Part shown: positions 42,316 through 54,800 of the stretch, one piece after another
How the letters are laid out: each line of letters starts with the position of its first letter
Numbering within the stretch: the stretch's first letter is position 1
From: Rapana venosa
Taxonomy: Eukaryota > Mollusca > Gastropoda > Neogastropoda > Muricidae
Length of the DNA: 64,000 nucleotides
NCBI GenBank assembly: GCA_028751875.1
Contig: CM054153.1
Coordinates: 26,187,310 to 26,251,309, forward strand
Direction of reading: 5' to 3'
The notes under the pieces: generated by a model
Seen by the model: the letters and a program-made list of their open reading frames with translations, nothing else
Told to the model about the DNA's origin: nothing
Database searches by the model: none
Translations under genes and position numbers: made by a program

Positions 42316-44100
42316 GACTCATAGGGATGGAATATAAAAATGTTAAATGTTTCTGAAGAAATGCCGCCAAGCAATAATTTATAAAAACAACAACAACTGG
42401 GGTTTGGAGTTCAGGTTGTTTACATCATTAAACTCAAAAATCTGTGGTTCATACGTACAGTTTGTCCACACTGTTGTTGACGAGGTTGTATCAGTCCCAG
42501 CGGAAATTTCCGATTTAGTGGGATATAACTCAAAACACAATGAAACTTTTTCACTCAGCAGAGGGAGATTTTTACTGTGAACGTTGGTTTTTGCCGTTGT
42601 GAGTTTTGTTCATACACATGTTGTTATACATAATAGCTGTGGGCACAAGATCGAATTGCAGAATGACACATAGGAGTCATAATCTTGAACCAGACCCAAC
42701 AACCCTTCAGTGTAACAAGTAAGGGTCAAAACACTGCTCGACGTGACCTTTTGCTTGTCCAGCTTTCCCTGAAATTTCTGTCTTCCTCTATTTTCCAGTT
42801 CTTTTTTCACTTTTTCCTCGTGTGGGAAGATAGTACAACTATTCCTGCTGGAAAGTCCGTCCATCTGAGGTCATCTTTCTCTTCACAATAGTGATTCTCT
42901 TCTTTGTTGTTCCGCATTCTCAGGTCAGATCGCACTCCACACCACCACCCCCCACCTCCTTCCTTACCTCTCCTTCAGCATCAGTATTTCTGTCTGCAGA
43001 CTCAAGCACAAAAAAATGTCTTTGGTTTGGGGGGGTTGTCTTTTTGTTAAAGCATTTGTATAATGGGAATCACACACTGAAACAGATTTTTTCACAGATC
43101 GTAGTTCCCGTGAAGACACCTAAACACTTCATACGCTACTCCTCGAACTGATATAAAAATAAAACTTCAACCCAGATGCTGGCTAGAACTCTCTGGCATA
43201 TCAGCAAAAACCACAGATGGCTTTATGACATAACATCAGGAAACACATGGGCATGACCTGGCACTAACAGAAACCGGTGAAGGGCAGCCTACCCAAAGCG
43301 CTACATCCTGCAGTGGTTGGACGGACAAAACCTTGATGGTATGGAGCTACACTTATCTTTCGTAGGCCTAATGATGACCCCGCACTGTGTTCACACACAA
43401 CACACCAACCTGCAAACCTCCCGTAAACGGAAGGGGGAAGAAGCAACCAAACGTGACACCGCTTATCCCTGTGTTCTTAAATAATCAGTTTTGGAAGAAA
43501 ATAGCTGTACCATGGCGATTCACTTTTTCTAAACCCGCTTCACAATGAATGTAATAAACACTACTTCAAAATAAACACAGGTTCTTTTGGAAATCCAAGT
43601 ATGGGAACAACACATAAAGCTTCGAGTCCAAACTAGAAACAACTCAGTTCTGGAGAAAAAAAAATGTCACCAAGTCTCGAAAAGCTCACTTATCTGTCAC
43701 TGGATGTTGACTGAACACAGTTCACGTGCCTTCGGGGCACGAGACAAAAGAAAGAGGAGGGCGGATAGGGGTGGGGGTGGAGGGATTGTAGGCCTACTGC
43801 GAGCGAGGGCAAGAAAAGTAGGGTAGAAATGTGTGTCGTTACTGCGAAAGGAAATTTTTTGTTTTTAAATCTCGTCGTCTAAAGGGCGAGACAAAAAGGA
43901 GCACAATTTCAGTGTCACGACAAATTTTGTCGAGACTGATTCAATATGAGTCACCAACTGCAGTAGTCCACTTAATAACTTGAAACATAACGGAAGGATA
44001 GGAAATCTGCTTTGAATTCTTAGCGTGAATTATCTACTGGTTTATAAATAAACTTCAATTTTTCGGCCGGTGACATTGAGTTTTTTTGGTTTGGGATACC
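42316..44100. other. Spacer, no gene recognised
   Basis: About 1.8 kb of ordinary complexity sequence. I found no supported exon, SINE or array. Confidence 0.4.
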
Positions 44101-44176
44101 AGTTTTGCAATTGTTCGTGGAATTCCATAATGAATCGGAAGGGGAGAGAGATTCTTTTAAAAAATTATTCCTTTAT

Positions 44177-44506
44177 ATCGAGGATAATGGAATATGCACA
44201 TACGTGGTTTTCTTTTACATCCAGTCAACGTGTGTATGCGGTTTTGTAAATACTGTCATCTGTTCCCACCGGCACACAATGGCCTACTCTTTCGAAAAGT
44301 GGAACAGGATTTAACATGTGAGCAAGATGTTCTGCGTGCGTTCGCACACGGGACCTCGGTTTATAGTCTCATCCGAAGGACTTTTGGGGAGAGTGGAGTC
44401 TGCACTGATGTTAACTCCAGGGGAAAATATCCCCTTGAACGGGAATCGAACCCGGGTCGTCAGATTGCGAGCGCAATGTTCTAACCACTAGGCTATCCCG
44501 TCCCCC
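44177..44506 (-). mobile_element. SINE-B, full-length reference copy
   Basis: The clearest copy. Minus-strand order: GGGACGGGATAGCCTAGTGG (A box), GGGTTCGATTCC (B box), CCCTGGAGTTAACATCAGTG, TCCGGATGAGACTATAAACC-type central domain, the GAACGCACGCAGAACATCTTG segment, GGCCATTGTGTGCCGGTGGG, the GCATACACACG segment, and end TTCCATTATCCTCGA. Length about 330 bp. Confidence 0.9.
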
Positions 44507-44509
44507 CTA

Positions 44510-44511
44510 TC

Positions 44512-44547
<36 letters not shown>

Positions 44548-44860
44548 CAGACAGACAGAGAATGATTTAATTTGCTCAAGCTTTTTGCTCATTACAAAGG
44601 GGAAAGGGTGTTTTTTCCTGTAACACAGGTTCAAAATGCATTGTCCACCACAAGTAATCAGGGGCGGAATGGCTCAGTGGTTTCAGAGTTGGACCCGCGA
44701 TCTGACGGGGCAGGTTCGAGCCTCACTGGGACACTCGTTAGATGGGGGACGGGGAGAGAGAGAGAGAGAGAGGGGGGGGGGGGGGGGGAGGAATTCCATG
44801 GACCGACTCCGCTCCTTCAAAAGTTTAAATGAGACTATAAACGCGTCAAGAATGCTTTCA
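44510..44860 (+). mobile_element. GA run, repeat K and another tRNA-headed SINE
   Basis: GA at 44515-44542, repeat K at 44566-44625, then a tRNA-like head at 44655-44725 with A box TGGCTCAGTGG and B box GGTTCGAGCC. A GA/poly-G patch and a remnant of the shared central domain (GAGACTATAAACGCG) follow. The head differs from those of SINE-A, B, B2 and D. Confidence 0.65.
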
Positions 44861-45425
44861 CTTGTTCTTTCTGTCTGACCATTTGACTCTTAGAAGTTGC
44901 CTGTAGAACTACATGTCGGCTAAGTTTATTCATTTGTCTCTTTTCGATTTTTGTGAGTGTCCAGTCTTCTGACCCACGCAGCAATACAGGCCAGATTAGT
45001 GTTTTGACAATTCTGATTTTGCTATCTTTAGGTATGCCTCTGTCTTTCCATATGTTGTATAACTGAATCATCTTTTGCTTGGCTATAACGAATCTAGCTT
45101 TGACGTCTTGTAGACAGGAGCTATTCTCATCTTGTACAGAGGCTTAATGTTTGAATTTTTGGACATATTCCAGATCAGTTTTCTTCATATTAAATTTTTG
45201 GGGTGCGCCTTTAACGTTTATGTGCACCACTTAGGTATTTTTTTTTTTAGCATTTAACAGTTTGTGTTGCCCTCTGCATCGACGCTGCAGAGAATTCCCA
45301 TCATGTTTACACCATTATTAGCCATGAGTGCTGTGTCATCCGCGTATCTGAGATTAGCGATGTTTCTGTCTTCTGTCTTAATGCCCATGTCATCTATGTC
45401 CCACTTTCTCACCATCATTTCTACA
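44835..45425 (-). mobile_element. Non-LTR retrotransposon RT fragment with YADD (pseudogene)
   Basis: On the minus strand, 45332-45346 encodes NLRYADDTAL, the YADD catalytic motif of reverse transcriptase. After a stop and an apparent deletion, the frame at 44835-45071 continues with YNIWKDRGIPKDSKIRIVKT, then a LIWPVLLRGSEDWTLTK block. This is the usual downstream segment in RTE/LOA-type elements. Frames are broken, so it is inactive. Confidence 0.75.
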
Positions 45426-45595
45426 TGGTCATAATTATGCTGAAAGATGCAGGTAAAATATGCATTTTTTTTTTAATCAAAGAACTCAAGTGTACTGGCC
45501 ATTCCATCTGAAGATTGCCTTCTAATCTAAATACACATTTAATATGAGCGAGAACAGATGCTTTCGAAAGTTCATTTCTAACATTGTGACAAGCA

Positions 45596-45634
<39 letters not shown>

Positions 45635-45661
45635 CGCACGCAAGTGATTTTATTTATCTGC

Positions 45662-46022
45662 TCTTTCATTTCGAGGATAATGGAATAAGCACTGATGTGC
45701 TTTTTACATCTAGTCCCCGAGTGCATGCCGTTTTGTAATTCTTTGTCATCCGTTCCCACCAGCACGCAATGACCTACTCTTCCGAAAGGCCGACATCAGT
45801 GCCGACTCCACTCTCCCCAAAAGTCCTTCGGATGAGACTCTAAACCGAGGCCCCATGATCGAACGCACGCAGAACATCTTGCGCACACGTTAAAACCCGT
45901 TCCGCTTTTCGGAAGAGTAGGCCATTGTGTGCCGGTGGGAACGGATGACAAAATTGACAAAACTGCATACACACGGGGACTGGATGGAAAAAGCACATGA
46001 GTGCTTATTCCATAATCCTCGA
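45662..46022. mobile_element. Two SINE-B fragments in inverted orientation
   Basis: 45662-45791 is the 3' half of SINE-B on the minus strand. 45792-46022 is a head-less SINE-B on the plus strand. The shared halves can pair as a stem of about 125 bp with a loop of about 110 bp. No spacer separates them, which suggests template switching or inversion. Confidence 0.8.
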
Positions 46023-46044
46023 AACAAAAGAATAAAATTATTGG

Positions 46045-46312
46045 GTTTTTTTTAAAAGGCGGACCAAGTTTTAATGAATGTATATTGTTAAATTTGATTA
46101 AATAAATCTTGAATCTTGCAAGATGTTCTGCGTGCGTTCACACACAGTCTTATCGGAAGGACTTTAGGGCGGGGGAGTGTAGTCGGCACTGATGGGGGAA
46201 ATTCCCTTGAAGGGGCGTTTTGGTGCTGGATCGAACCCAGGGCCGTCAGATCACGAGCGCAACAATCTAACCATAAGGTTATCTCCACCCCCCCCCCCCC
46301 CCCCCCCCCCCT
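46045..46312 (-). mobile_element. SINE-B, degraded, followed by poly-C
   Basis: Body with GCAAGATGTTCTGCGTGCG and the head region GATCACGAGCGCAACAATC; the A box is decayed (AAGGTTATC). A 38-bp AT-rich insertion interrupts it near 46080. Poly-C follows at 46290-46312. Confidence 0.7.
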
Positions 46313-47233
46313 CATTCCCAAAGCGTTACAGCTTGTAAAAAAGAAAAAAAAAATTATAAAAACTTTCAACGCCTAGTATACTGGAAGAACAAGAGAAAAC
46401 TGAACCAGTGGGGATCATACTCACATAAGAAGCAAAATTAGAACTGTAGAAATAGAAGTCAAATTAGATCCTGATTTAAAAAAAAATTAAAATAAAACCC
46501 TGAATGGAAGAAAAAAAGCGAGGGGGTAATAGACGCCAACTCAGATTGTCTCCCTTTAGGCTATGTCACTCTCCTCTGCATGAAATCGCGAAAATGTGCA
46601 GATTTACATGGTAAGGACAGTGGAATTAATATTTTGTCGTTTTCGATTAAAGACATCTGTTCTGCCCTAGTTTTACTGCAAACAATATAATGCTGGAAGA
46701 TTTTTCCTTTTAAAGTCTTTGATTTGTCTCTGAGATATACTTTAGATACACAAACATAACTGTACGCGTGTACATAATAAAGTCGATTGGCGGCGAAATG
46801 TCGCAAAACTGAAGGCAATCCACATTTTTATCGACGTAGAAATGCTGGATTTGCACAAAAACTGAAGTCGGGATTTGGAATTTTTAACAAAAGCAGTGTC
46901 TGATGGATAAGCAGTTAATTAAACTGTCACCTTATACCAATGTATACTCATAGGCATTTAGTCAGCGGTTTATATTTGGGATCTGTAATGAAAGTAAATT
47001 AAACCCTGTTTTGTCCCATTCTTTAAAATTTCCAGTCTCTCCTAATAATGATCAATAATGACAACAAATATTGGCACATATTTTCTTACATTTGTATAAA
47101 GTATCATTTGAAAACAATATAAACTGGGGTATAATACCTCCAAACTACAAGAGCCTAAGTGTTATTGAATAGTTTAACTACAACCCACTAGGCCTAGACT
47201 GTATAAGTGTATTAGTGTGTGTGTGTGTGCATG

Positions 47234-47269
<36 letters not shown>

Positions 47270-47344
47270 AATTAAAATTTGTTAACTTCATTTGTGATTG
47301 GTTGGATGTGTATTCAACAAGTTGAATGTTTTATGTAAGCATTT
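46313..47344. other. Spacer, no gene recognised
   Basis: AT-rich sequence with a GT run at 47216-47267. No supported gene. Confidence 0.4.
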
Positions 47345-47412
47345 CAGTTTGTTCTCACAAGATACAGCGCTATGAATTCTGTTTATTATTATTGTTGTTA
47401 TTATTTTCTATG
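47345..47412 (+). repeat. SINE tail module F, degenerate
   Basis: GTTTGTTCTCACAAGATACAGCGCTATGAATTC-like tail (in part) followed by TTATTATTATTG. Another case of a trinucleotide run starting at a SINE tail. Confidence 0.65.
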
Positions 47413-47569
47413 GATGTTTTGGAAGTAGTCCAGGCCAAAGGTAATTTCACTTGAATGGTGACACTTTGTTGATTAGATATAAATGCTGATTGTGCTGGGG
47501 ACTGTTTCAATGACTTGCAATCTCAGGTTCTAGACTAGCTGGTAAAATACTAACATTAAAAATATCATA

Positions 47570-48515
47570 TCTCTATTGTATTGTATAACACTTTCAGTCA
47601 TGGCAGATTTTCTGGGGTAAAATTTGGGCTGCTCTCCCCGGGGAGAGTGTGTCACCACACAAGAGCAGCGCCACCCATATTTTTTCCCTCCTTTTCCTGT
47701 TTGCATACACGATGTATATATTTGCTTCCTGTCAAAATGGCTTTTTCTTAATACCAAATTTTTTTCCAGGGACAACTCTCTGGGTTTTTTATGTGTGCTG
47801 AGTGTGTATTGCACACGGGACCTTGGTTTATCGTCTCATCCAAAAGACCAGCACCCAGACCACTACTCAAGGTCTAATGGATCTTTAGGGGAAAAGTTTG
47901 GGCTTGGATGGGGAGAAAAAGAGCAGCTAGCTATAAAGTTATACGTTAGGAATAAAAATGGTATGCTGCATGTTTTTCTCCTCTACCTGGAAAACAAATT
48001 CCTTTCAGCTTTGTAGAAATACTGGTATCAACCAGACTGTGTTCAGATACCGGCAACTAGCTCTGGGGAAGACTGAAACTACACAGTCAAATAAGCATCT
48101 GGTATATATATATGTCTGAACACTAAATTTTTTTTGTACAGAAGTATTGAATCTTATTAACCACCCCCTACCCCCCAATAGGGATACCAGGGGCCTGTCA
48201 ATATAAATAGCATCCCCACTTTCTGGAAGTTCTGTGCTAGGAATTCCCTACTTTCTATCCTTCCCTTTTGTCTGCCTTGTTCCTTTTCTTTCTGTCACCT
48301 CTTTGTCAGTTTTCTGCCTCCTTGGTCCATTTTTCTGCCTTTTTTTTGGTGTGTGTGTGCAGAGACTGAAAAGATAACTATTCTCTCCTGTGGTGAAGTC
48401 AGATGTGCTGGGCCTGACTTGTCAGGAACTTGACAGCAGCACAACACATTTTCACTCATATGGCAGACAACAATAGTTGCTGTCTGTGCATTTGACGAAG
48501 AATATTATTAAATTA
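47570..48515. mobile_element. Composite element D-E, second copy
   Basis: D on the minus strand (47575-47900; tRNA head mostly lost) is followed by the linker (ATTCCTTTCAGCTTTGTAGA) and E (48205-48515, with GCTAGGAATTCCCT and CTGGGCCTGACTTGTCAGG). The order and the linker match 10065-10962. Confidence 0.7.
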
Positions 48516-48615
48516 AAATTTTATATTAAAAAACAACTTGTTTTCTTCTAAATCAAAATGGTATAGGCTTTTGCATAAATTTGTCACTTTTCCTTATTAT
48601 TTATTTATTTTACAG

Positions 48616-48819
48616 ATGTAACATACTCACAGTGGCCAGTTCTGAAGTGATTACTTGAACCCAAGATGGCCACGGGTAATGAACAGGGACAGTCATCACT
48701 TGATGGTGTAGCTGCTGACAGCTTGGTGGCATCAATGAGCGGGTTTGCCATTTTGCCTGTCGGTGAAAGCAAAAGGGAAAGTAGCCCTCCGGTATTGTCA
48801 TTACTGGTCAAAGGTTCAG
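48616..48819 (+). CDS. Zinc-finger gene, first coding exon
   Basis: Acceptor TTTTACAG at 48615, start ATG at 48666 (AAGATGGCC, good context), donor TTCAG/GTAATT in phase 1. Bases 48616-48665 are 5' UTR. A GT microsatellite lies just inside the intron. Confidence 0.75.
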
Positions 48820-51800
48820 GTAATTTGTGTGTGTGTGTGTGTGTGTGTGAGTGATATGTCTGTGTGAATGATGTGAAAACAGAAAGGAAGAAATGAAAAA
48901 TGGAGAGAAGTAGGTGTAGATCACTTAGTAGTTGTGTTTGTGTAGAACAGTGTAGACAGTTGTTAAATGTGTTGGTAAATTTGCCATTCATGAACTATAT
49001 GAGAAAGCATTTTTTTGTTTTTGTGCTTTAGCATTTTTTTGTTTTTGTTTTGTTGCTTTTGTTTTTGGTTATCCTTTTTGTGCACCACTAACTGAGGCAG
49101 AAACTTGTATGAATGTATAACACATTGATATTCATTCTCAAATTTATGCACACAAGCATCCATACGACCATAGGTATGTGCATGCGCCTACACACCCACG
49201 CATGCACGCACGCATGCATGCACACACACACACACAAATGCAAAACTTAACTGTATGGTTTTAGCTTCCCGTCAAGTCTTTTTTGCGCATACCCAGTTCT
49301 TGAGTACAGGACCTATGTTGAGCCCTGAGGAGTCCTTGCTTCTGATAGGTCATGAATCCATGTTGCTATAGGCTGTACCAAAGCAGTTGATTTTATCTAC
49401 TTGTCTGGTAAATTTGTGTCAGTAACAAGTTCAGCACATTTAGGACATTCTATTCCAGAGTGAAATTTGTTCTAGCTCAATCACTGATATTTTGCTTTCA
49501 TAACATTTGTGTTCCAAATATCACTAAGAGTGAACAGACGTTAAATTGAAGACAACATTTGTGTTATTCACAGTGTATACTGAGTGTGCTTTCCTCACCC
49601 AGTTTTAGGGTTTAGTTGAATTTCAAGACACTGGAGATATATGCTACTGGCATTGTCATGAATTTTATATATATTTTCCTACAGTGTCTTAAACTTTTGT
49701 AGAATAAACTATGACTGCACATGTATAGAATGATACAAGCTATAATTTGTCCCAGTTCTCGCACATTGTTTTTTCTTCTTCTTGCCTTATCTAAAACAAA
49801 GTGACTGAAAACTTTCATGATTTTAAACTACAGCAACGTACAGAATTGTTTGTAATGACCATTTATATTCAGAGAATGACAATTTTTTAAAATCTTGTCC
49901 TTTGTAAGACATCATATATACATATTTTTTTAAAACTTTCTACAGATCAATTTGCTGAAAACAGTGAGATGTCTGGGAATATGCTGCCAAGTGCAAGAGA
50001 GGTAACCAAGGATCAGAATGAAGCGCCCATATATGTGGAGACTACTGTGGAAGTGTGTGTCAAGATGGTCGTCTGTCGAAAGTACGTCACCAACACCATT
50101 GATTCTAAAACGGGCAAAATCCTCAGCTCACTGGTCAAAACTGTGAGTAGTCTGCTACACACACAGGTTTGCTGCCGAGTAGTGATAGGTGGTCGTTCAA
50201 ATGTTTCATGTAGTGGTTGTGATGGTGATAGTTAATATGGTAGCGCTTGAGGTGGTTGGATGGGTAGGTGGCATGTATGTGTTATGTATTTTATGTGGTA
50301 TGTGTGTGTATTTTTTTCCCCCAGTTAGTGCTCCAAGGTTCTCCCAAGTTTTGCTTATGTGACCGATTTTAGCCACCTTTCAGGTAGCAGCATTCTAACT
50401 TCGGGAATGATGTCTAACTATGACACGAATGGTAATACCTTTTTATAAACAAATTTTTGGGGACATCCATTCTTATCGGCAGGAATGGCCCACTCTTTTG
50501 AAAGGGAGAACAGGTTTTAATGTGTGCACAAGATGTTCTGCAAGTGTTTGCACACAGGGCCTCAGCTTATAGTCTCATCTGAAGGACTTTTATGGGGAGA
50601 AGAGTCAGTAATCCTGGTGAAAAATCCCCTTGAACGGGTGTCTCGGTGGTGGCTCCAACCTGGGATGGTCAAATTGCAATGGCAACACTCTGACCTCTAG
50701 GGTATCCCCATCCTCTGTCTATAAACATATATATGTGAAAGGTGAATTTCTTTCTCTGTTCACTTTGTATAATTTTTTGGGCAGGAGGAGGACCCACCGA
50801 CGATCCTGAACGTCCACACATACAAGACCTCCTCAGATCCTACCCAGTCATCCTCCACCACCTCTGCAGTAGGAAATCATCCCTCTGCCGCCAATTCTGC
50901 TTCTGCTCCAACACCCTCTATCAAGAGACGACCAGGCCGACCCAGAAAGCAGTCTCCCTTTGTTCCTTTGCCCTATCTGAAAACGCTTGTGAAACAGTCT
51001 GACTCTATCAATGAAGATGTCAACTCTGCAAATAGGGGAGCCGAAGAGGCGGGACACTTTGCCATGGAGACTGACATCAGTCCAGAAACAGGTACATCTA
51101 GGGACGCAGCAATAGTCAACACAAAATTTGAATACATGTCCAACAAACTGATCCGTCAGCAAACCCCTGAAGACGTCTCCCTTAGCAAAGAAAGACAGAA
51201 TCAAGGCCTGACCTCTCTGCCTGTCAAGGCTAAGAGAGGTCGACCTTCCCGAGTGATCAAAAAACCCCGAAAATATCTTGACAGCTACGATGAGGAATTC
51301 TTCAAGCGGGAGTCGTCAGGGGTACCTGAAAATGACAATAACGAGTCAGATGGAGAAAAAGAGAGTATGGACGTGGAGGAAAAAGATGACGAGGAAGATG
51401 AAGAAGAGAAGAAAGTCAACTGGGTGAAGAAGATGGAAGGGGAGGAGGAGGAGAATGGGGGAGAGCAGAGGACGGAATGCCTGAAGTGTGGGAAGAAGTT
51501 CAGCAACGTGTCCAACTGTCAGCGGCACATCAACAAGGACCAGTGCAATCGTCAGCTTCGCTGTCCTTTCTGTGACAAGCTCTTTGAGTACGTAGACATG
51601 TATCGTCCGTCTGATGTGTGTCTCGTCACCTTTATTTTCTGAGGATTTTGATTTTGTGGCTCTTGATGAAGGAAGTGCCTGGTCTTCTGAATCAGAGAGA
51701 GAGAGAGAGAAAACGAGAGAGTGTTTGAATGGGTATGTATGGGGATGTGTGTGTATTCATGTATGTGTTGCATTAATATCACTGTTGTCTTACTCCCTCT

Positions 51801-54800
51801 GTGTGTGTGTGTGTGTGTAAACTGAGACTGCACAATAAACAGCTAATGACTCGTAGGAGTGAGAATTTGTAACTGGTGAAAAAATTCCCTTACAACTGCA
51901 GGAAATCTTTTTCTTCCTCTTATTTGATCTTTTTGAGAAAACAACTTTTGAAAAAAATATCGGCAATAACTTTAACATCTCCAATACTTTGTGGAATTGA
52001 CTTTAAAAAAAAAAAAAAGTGTACTCTTAATATATATATATATATTTTTTCCCACCTGGACGTTTCTAGCTCCCGGGATGTGCTCGACAGTCACATGGAA
52101 AGCCATCGCGACCTGCAGAACCAGAACAGCTTTCGCTGCAGTGACTGTAGCCGCGTCTACGCCACACGCAACGGCTACCTGAAGCACAAGCGGCAGGGGA
52201 CCTGCTACAAGCGAGACGTGTTTCACGAGGATGGCACCCAGGGAGAGTTTGAGTGCACCACCTGTCGTGTGAGGTTCACCACAGAGAAACTGCTCGAGTT
52301 ACATAAAGAGAAAGTGAGTGAGTTTCGACTATGTGTTAGAAAATGGTTGGTTAGTCGGTTTTGTCAGACCTGCCAGGGTCGTCCTACAGGTAGAGAAAAA
52401 CAACATTGTGATGCCACTGTGAAAACTACAACTTCAGTTCGTGCTATGCAAAGTTGACTGAAGTGTTGGTTTTTTTCCTCTTTGTAAGACTTGCTGCTAT
52501 AACAACAATCTTGTGGCAGTGCTGGCATAAGCTTTTTCACCACTGGGCAACAATGACATCAATAAAAGGGCAGTTTTCTCACAAAACTGATTAAGAACCA
52601 GAAATTGTCAATATTGAAAAGGACAGACAATGGCTACAAAAGTACAATGAAAAAAATATTGATCTTGCGAGTCAACAGTATTAAAGTACAGTGAAAAATA
52701 TCCCCTGTTCAAGTGTGCTGATGGTTAAAGGACATTTTTGTTGTCTGTGAGTGGCCTGATACAAATGATATCTTGATCTGTCATAGGGAGGGGGTGGGGG
52801 TGGGTGGGGCTGAGCAAATTCCTTACCAGAACATTACTGTGGCAGGGTTCGATTTAGATTTGAGTCAATGAAAGCTGAAATGTGTCCTTTGTGTCTCACA
52901 CAACATAGAAAAAACCCACCTTGGTTTTTGGAATAAGTAAGCTGGGAAAAAAATCTGAGTATTTGCTAGGGTTAAAAAAGTGATTTGCAGAACTATATTT
53001 TGTATTGAGATACCTCTCTTTTTCTTATATCTTTTGATATATTTGTCTGTGGCTACAAACGCAAAGTTGTGTATAAGTACAATAAAGCTGTCATCTTATG
53101 AATCATACTTGATGAAAGCTCTATCTGTGTGAGTTTTGACAGTTGTGATTAAGTGCAATAAAGCTGTCATGTTATGAATCTTACTTGATGAAAGCTCAGT
53201 CTGTGAGTTTTGACAGTTGTGTATTAATGCAATAAAGCTGTCATCTTATGAATCTTACTAGATGAAAACTCAATCTGTGAGTTTTGACAGTTGTGTTTAA
53301 GCAATTAAAGCTGTCTTATGAATCTTACTTGATAAAAGCTCAATCTGTGAGTTTTGACAAGTGTGTATAAGTGCAATAAAGCTGTCATGTTATGAATCTT
53401 ACTCGATGAAAGCTCAATCTGTTGGGCTTGACAGTTGTGTTTAAGCAATAAAGCTGTCATCTTATGAATCTTACTTGATGAAAGCTCAATCTGTGAGTTT
53501 TGACAAGTGTGATTAAGTGCAATAAAGCTGTCATGTTATGAATCTTACTAGACGAAAGGTCAATCTGTTGGGCGTGACAGGTGCACGAGAACCCCAACAA
53601 CGAGTACAAGTGCCCAGACTGCAGCCGTGTCTTCTACAGTAAGCTGGGCTTCAACAAGCACGTGGCCAAGAAGTCCTGCACGCAGCCCCACATCTGCAAA
53701 GTGTGCGGCAAGAAGTACTCCAACAAGGCCAAGGAGAGCTTCAAGTCCCACATGAGGTGCGCAGCCAGGAGAGGTGTCCTTCCTAGTGGCCGTTGTTGTG
53801 TTCTGACGAAGAACGTTGCCATGCGTGCTACATTCCTGCTACAGCAGGATAGTTAGGGCGTAATGTATCTCCAGGGTCACCCCATGTGGGGACATTTGTT
53901 GGTCATTTTCTGGAAGAAATCAGCAGAATTGTTCACTGTCTTTTTGTTGGAAGCCGCCAAGAACATTTCTGAAGTTTCTTTTTCTGTGTATTCTTTTTCA
54001 AAAGTTTTAGTCTTGTTACAAACAAATATGTTGAGAGTATTGTAGCATTCTTTCCTGGGCCGTTTTATTGACTTGGTGTTTGTTTATATATATTTATTGT
54101 TAGGAAGTATTTCTCAGTAATTTATCCTTGGTCTCATGTGATAACAGAAAACACTCTATGTTGAAGATGACAGTTGGTGAGGGTGGCCACTAGACTCAGC
54201 TGTAAAGTGGGGTTGTTTTTGGTTTCAAGTTTATATTGGCTGAGTCAGATAATTATTCATTCATTTTGCTCGACTCTGCAATGCTGCAGGTACCACCTGG
54301 CGGAGACCTCTGGCGTTCATTTCCAGTGCGAGGACTGTGGTCGGGTGTACATGACTGAAATGGCCCTCCGCAAACATCGCCTCACTTCCCACTCCAACCT
54401 GCGCCCCTACAAGTGTGGCACTTGTTCCAAAACCTTTCCCATGCGCTACATGGTGCGCGACCACGAGAGGTCCCACACAGGTGAGCGTTTTGGACACAGA
54501 TTATCTGTTGACCTGTTCTCGTGAATGACTTTGAACTCCACTCTCCTCTCAGTCGTGTAAGTGCAGTAACAACTTTGTCAACCTAACCTTCCATACTCGG
54601 AGCTGTAGAGAGATGACCTGAATTATACAGCTAGCCTAGAGATGATAGTGTAGCGTTATAACAGTCTTTCTAAATGTATCTAAATTTACATTGTCATTCC
54701 ATTTTTTTTCTTTTTAAATCTAAAAATATATGTTCTCCTTTTTCGTGTTTTATGGAATGAGTAGGCGACACACTGTTTTTTTTGTTTTTTTTTAAGTCCT

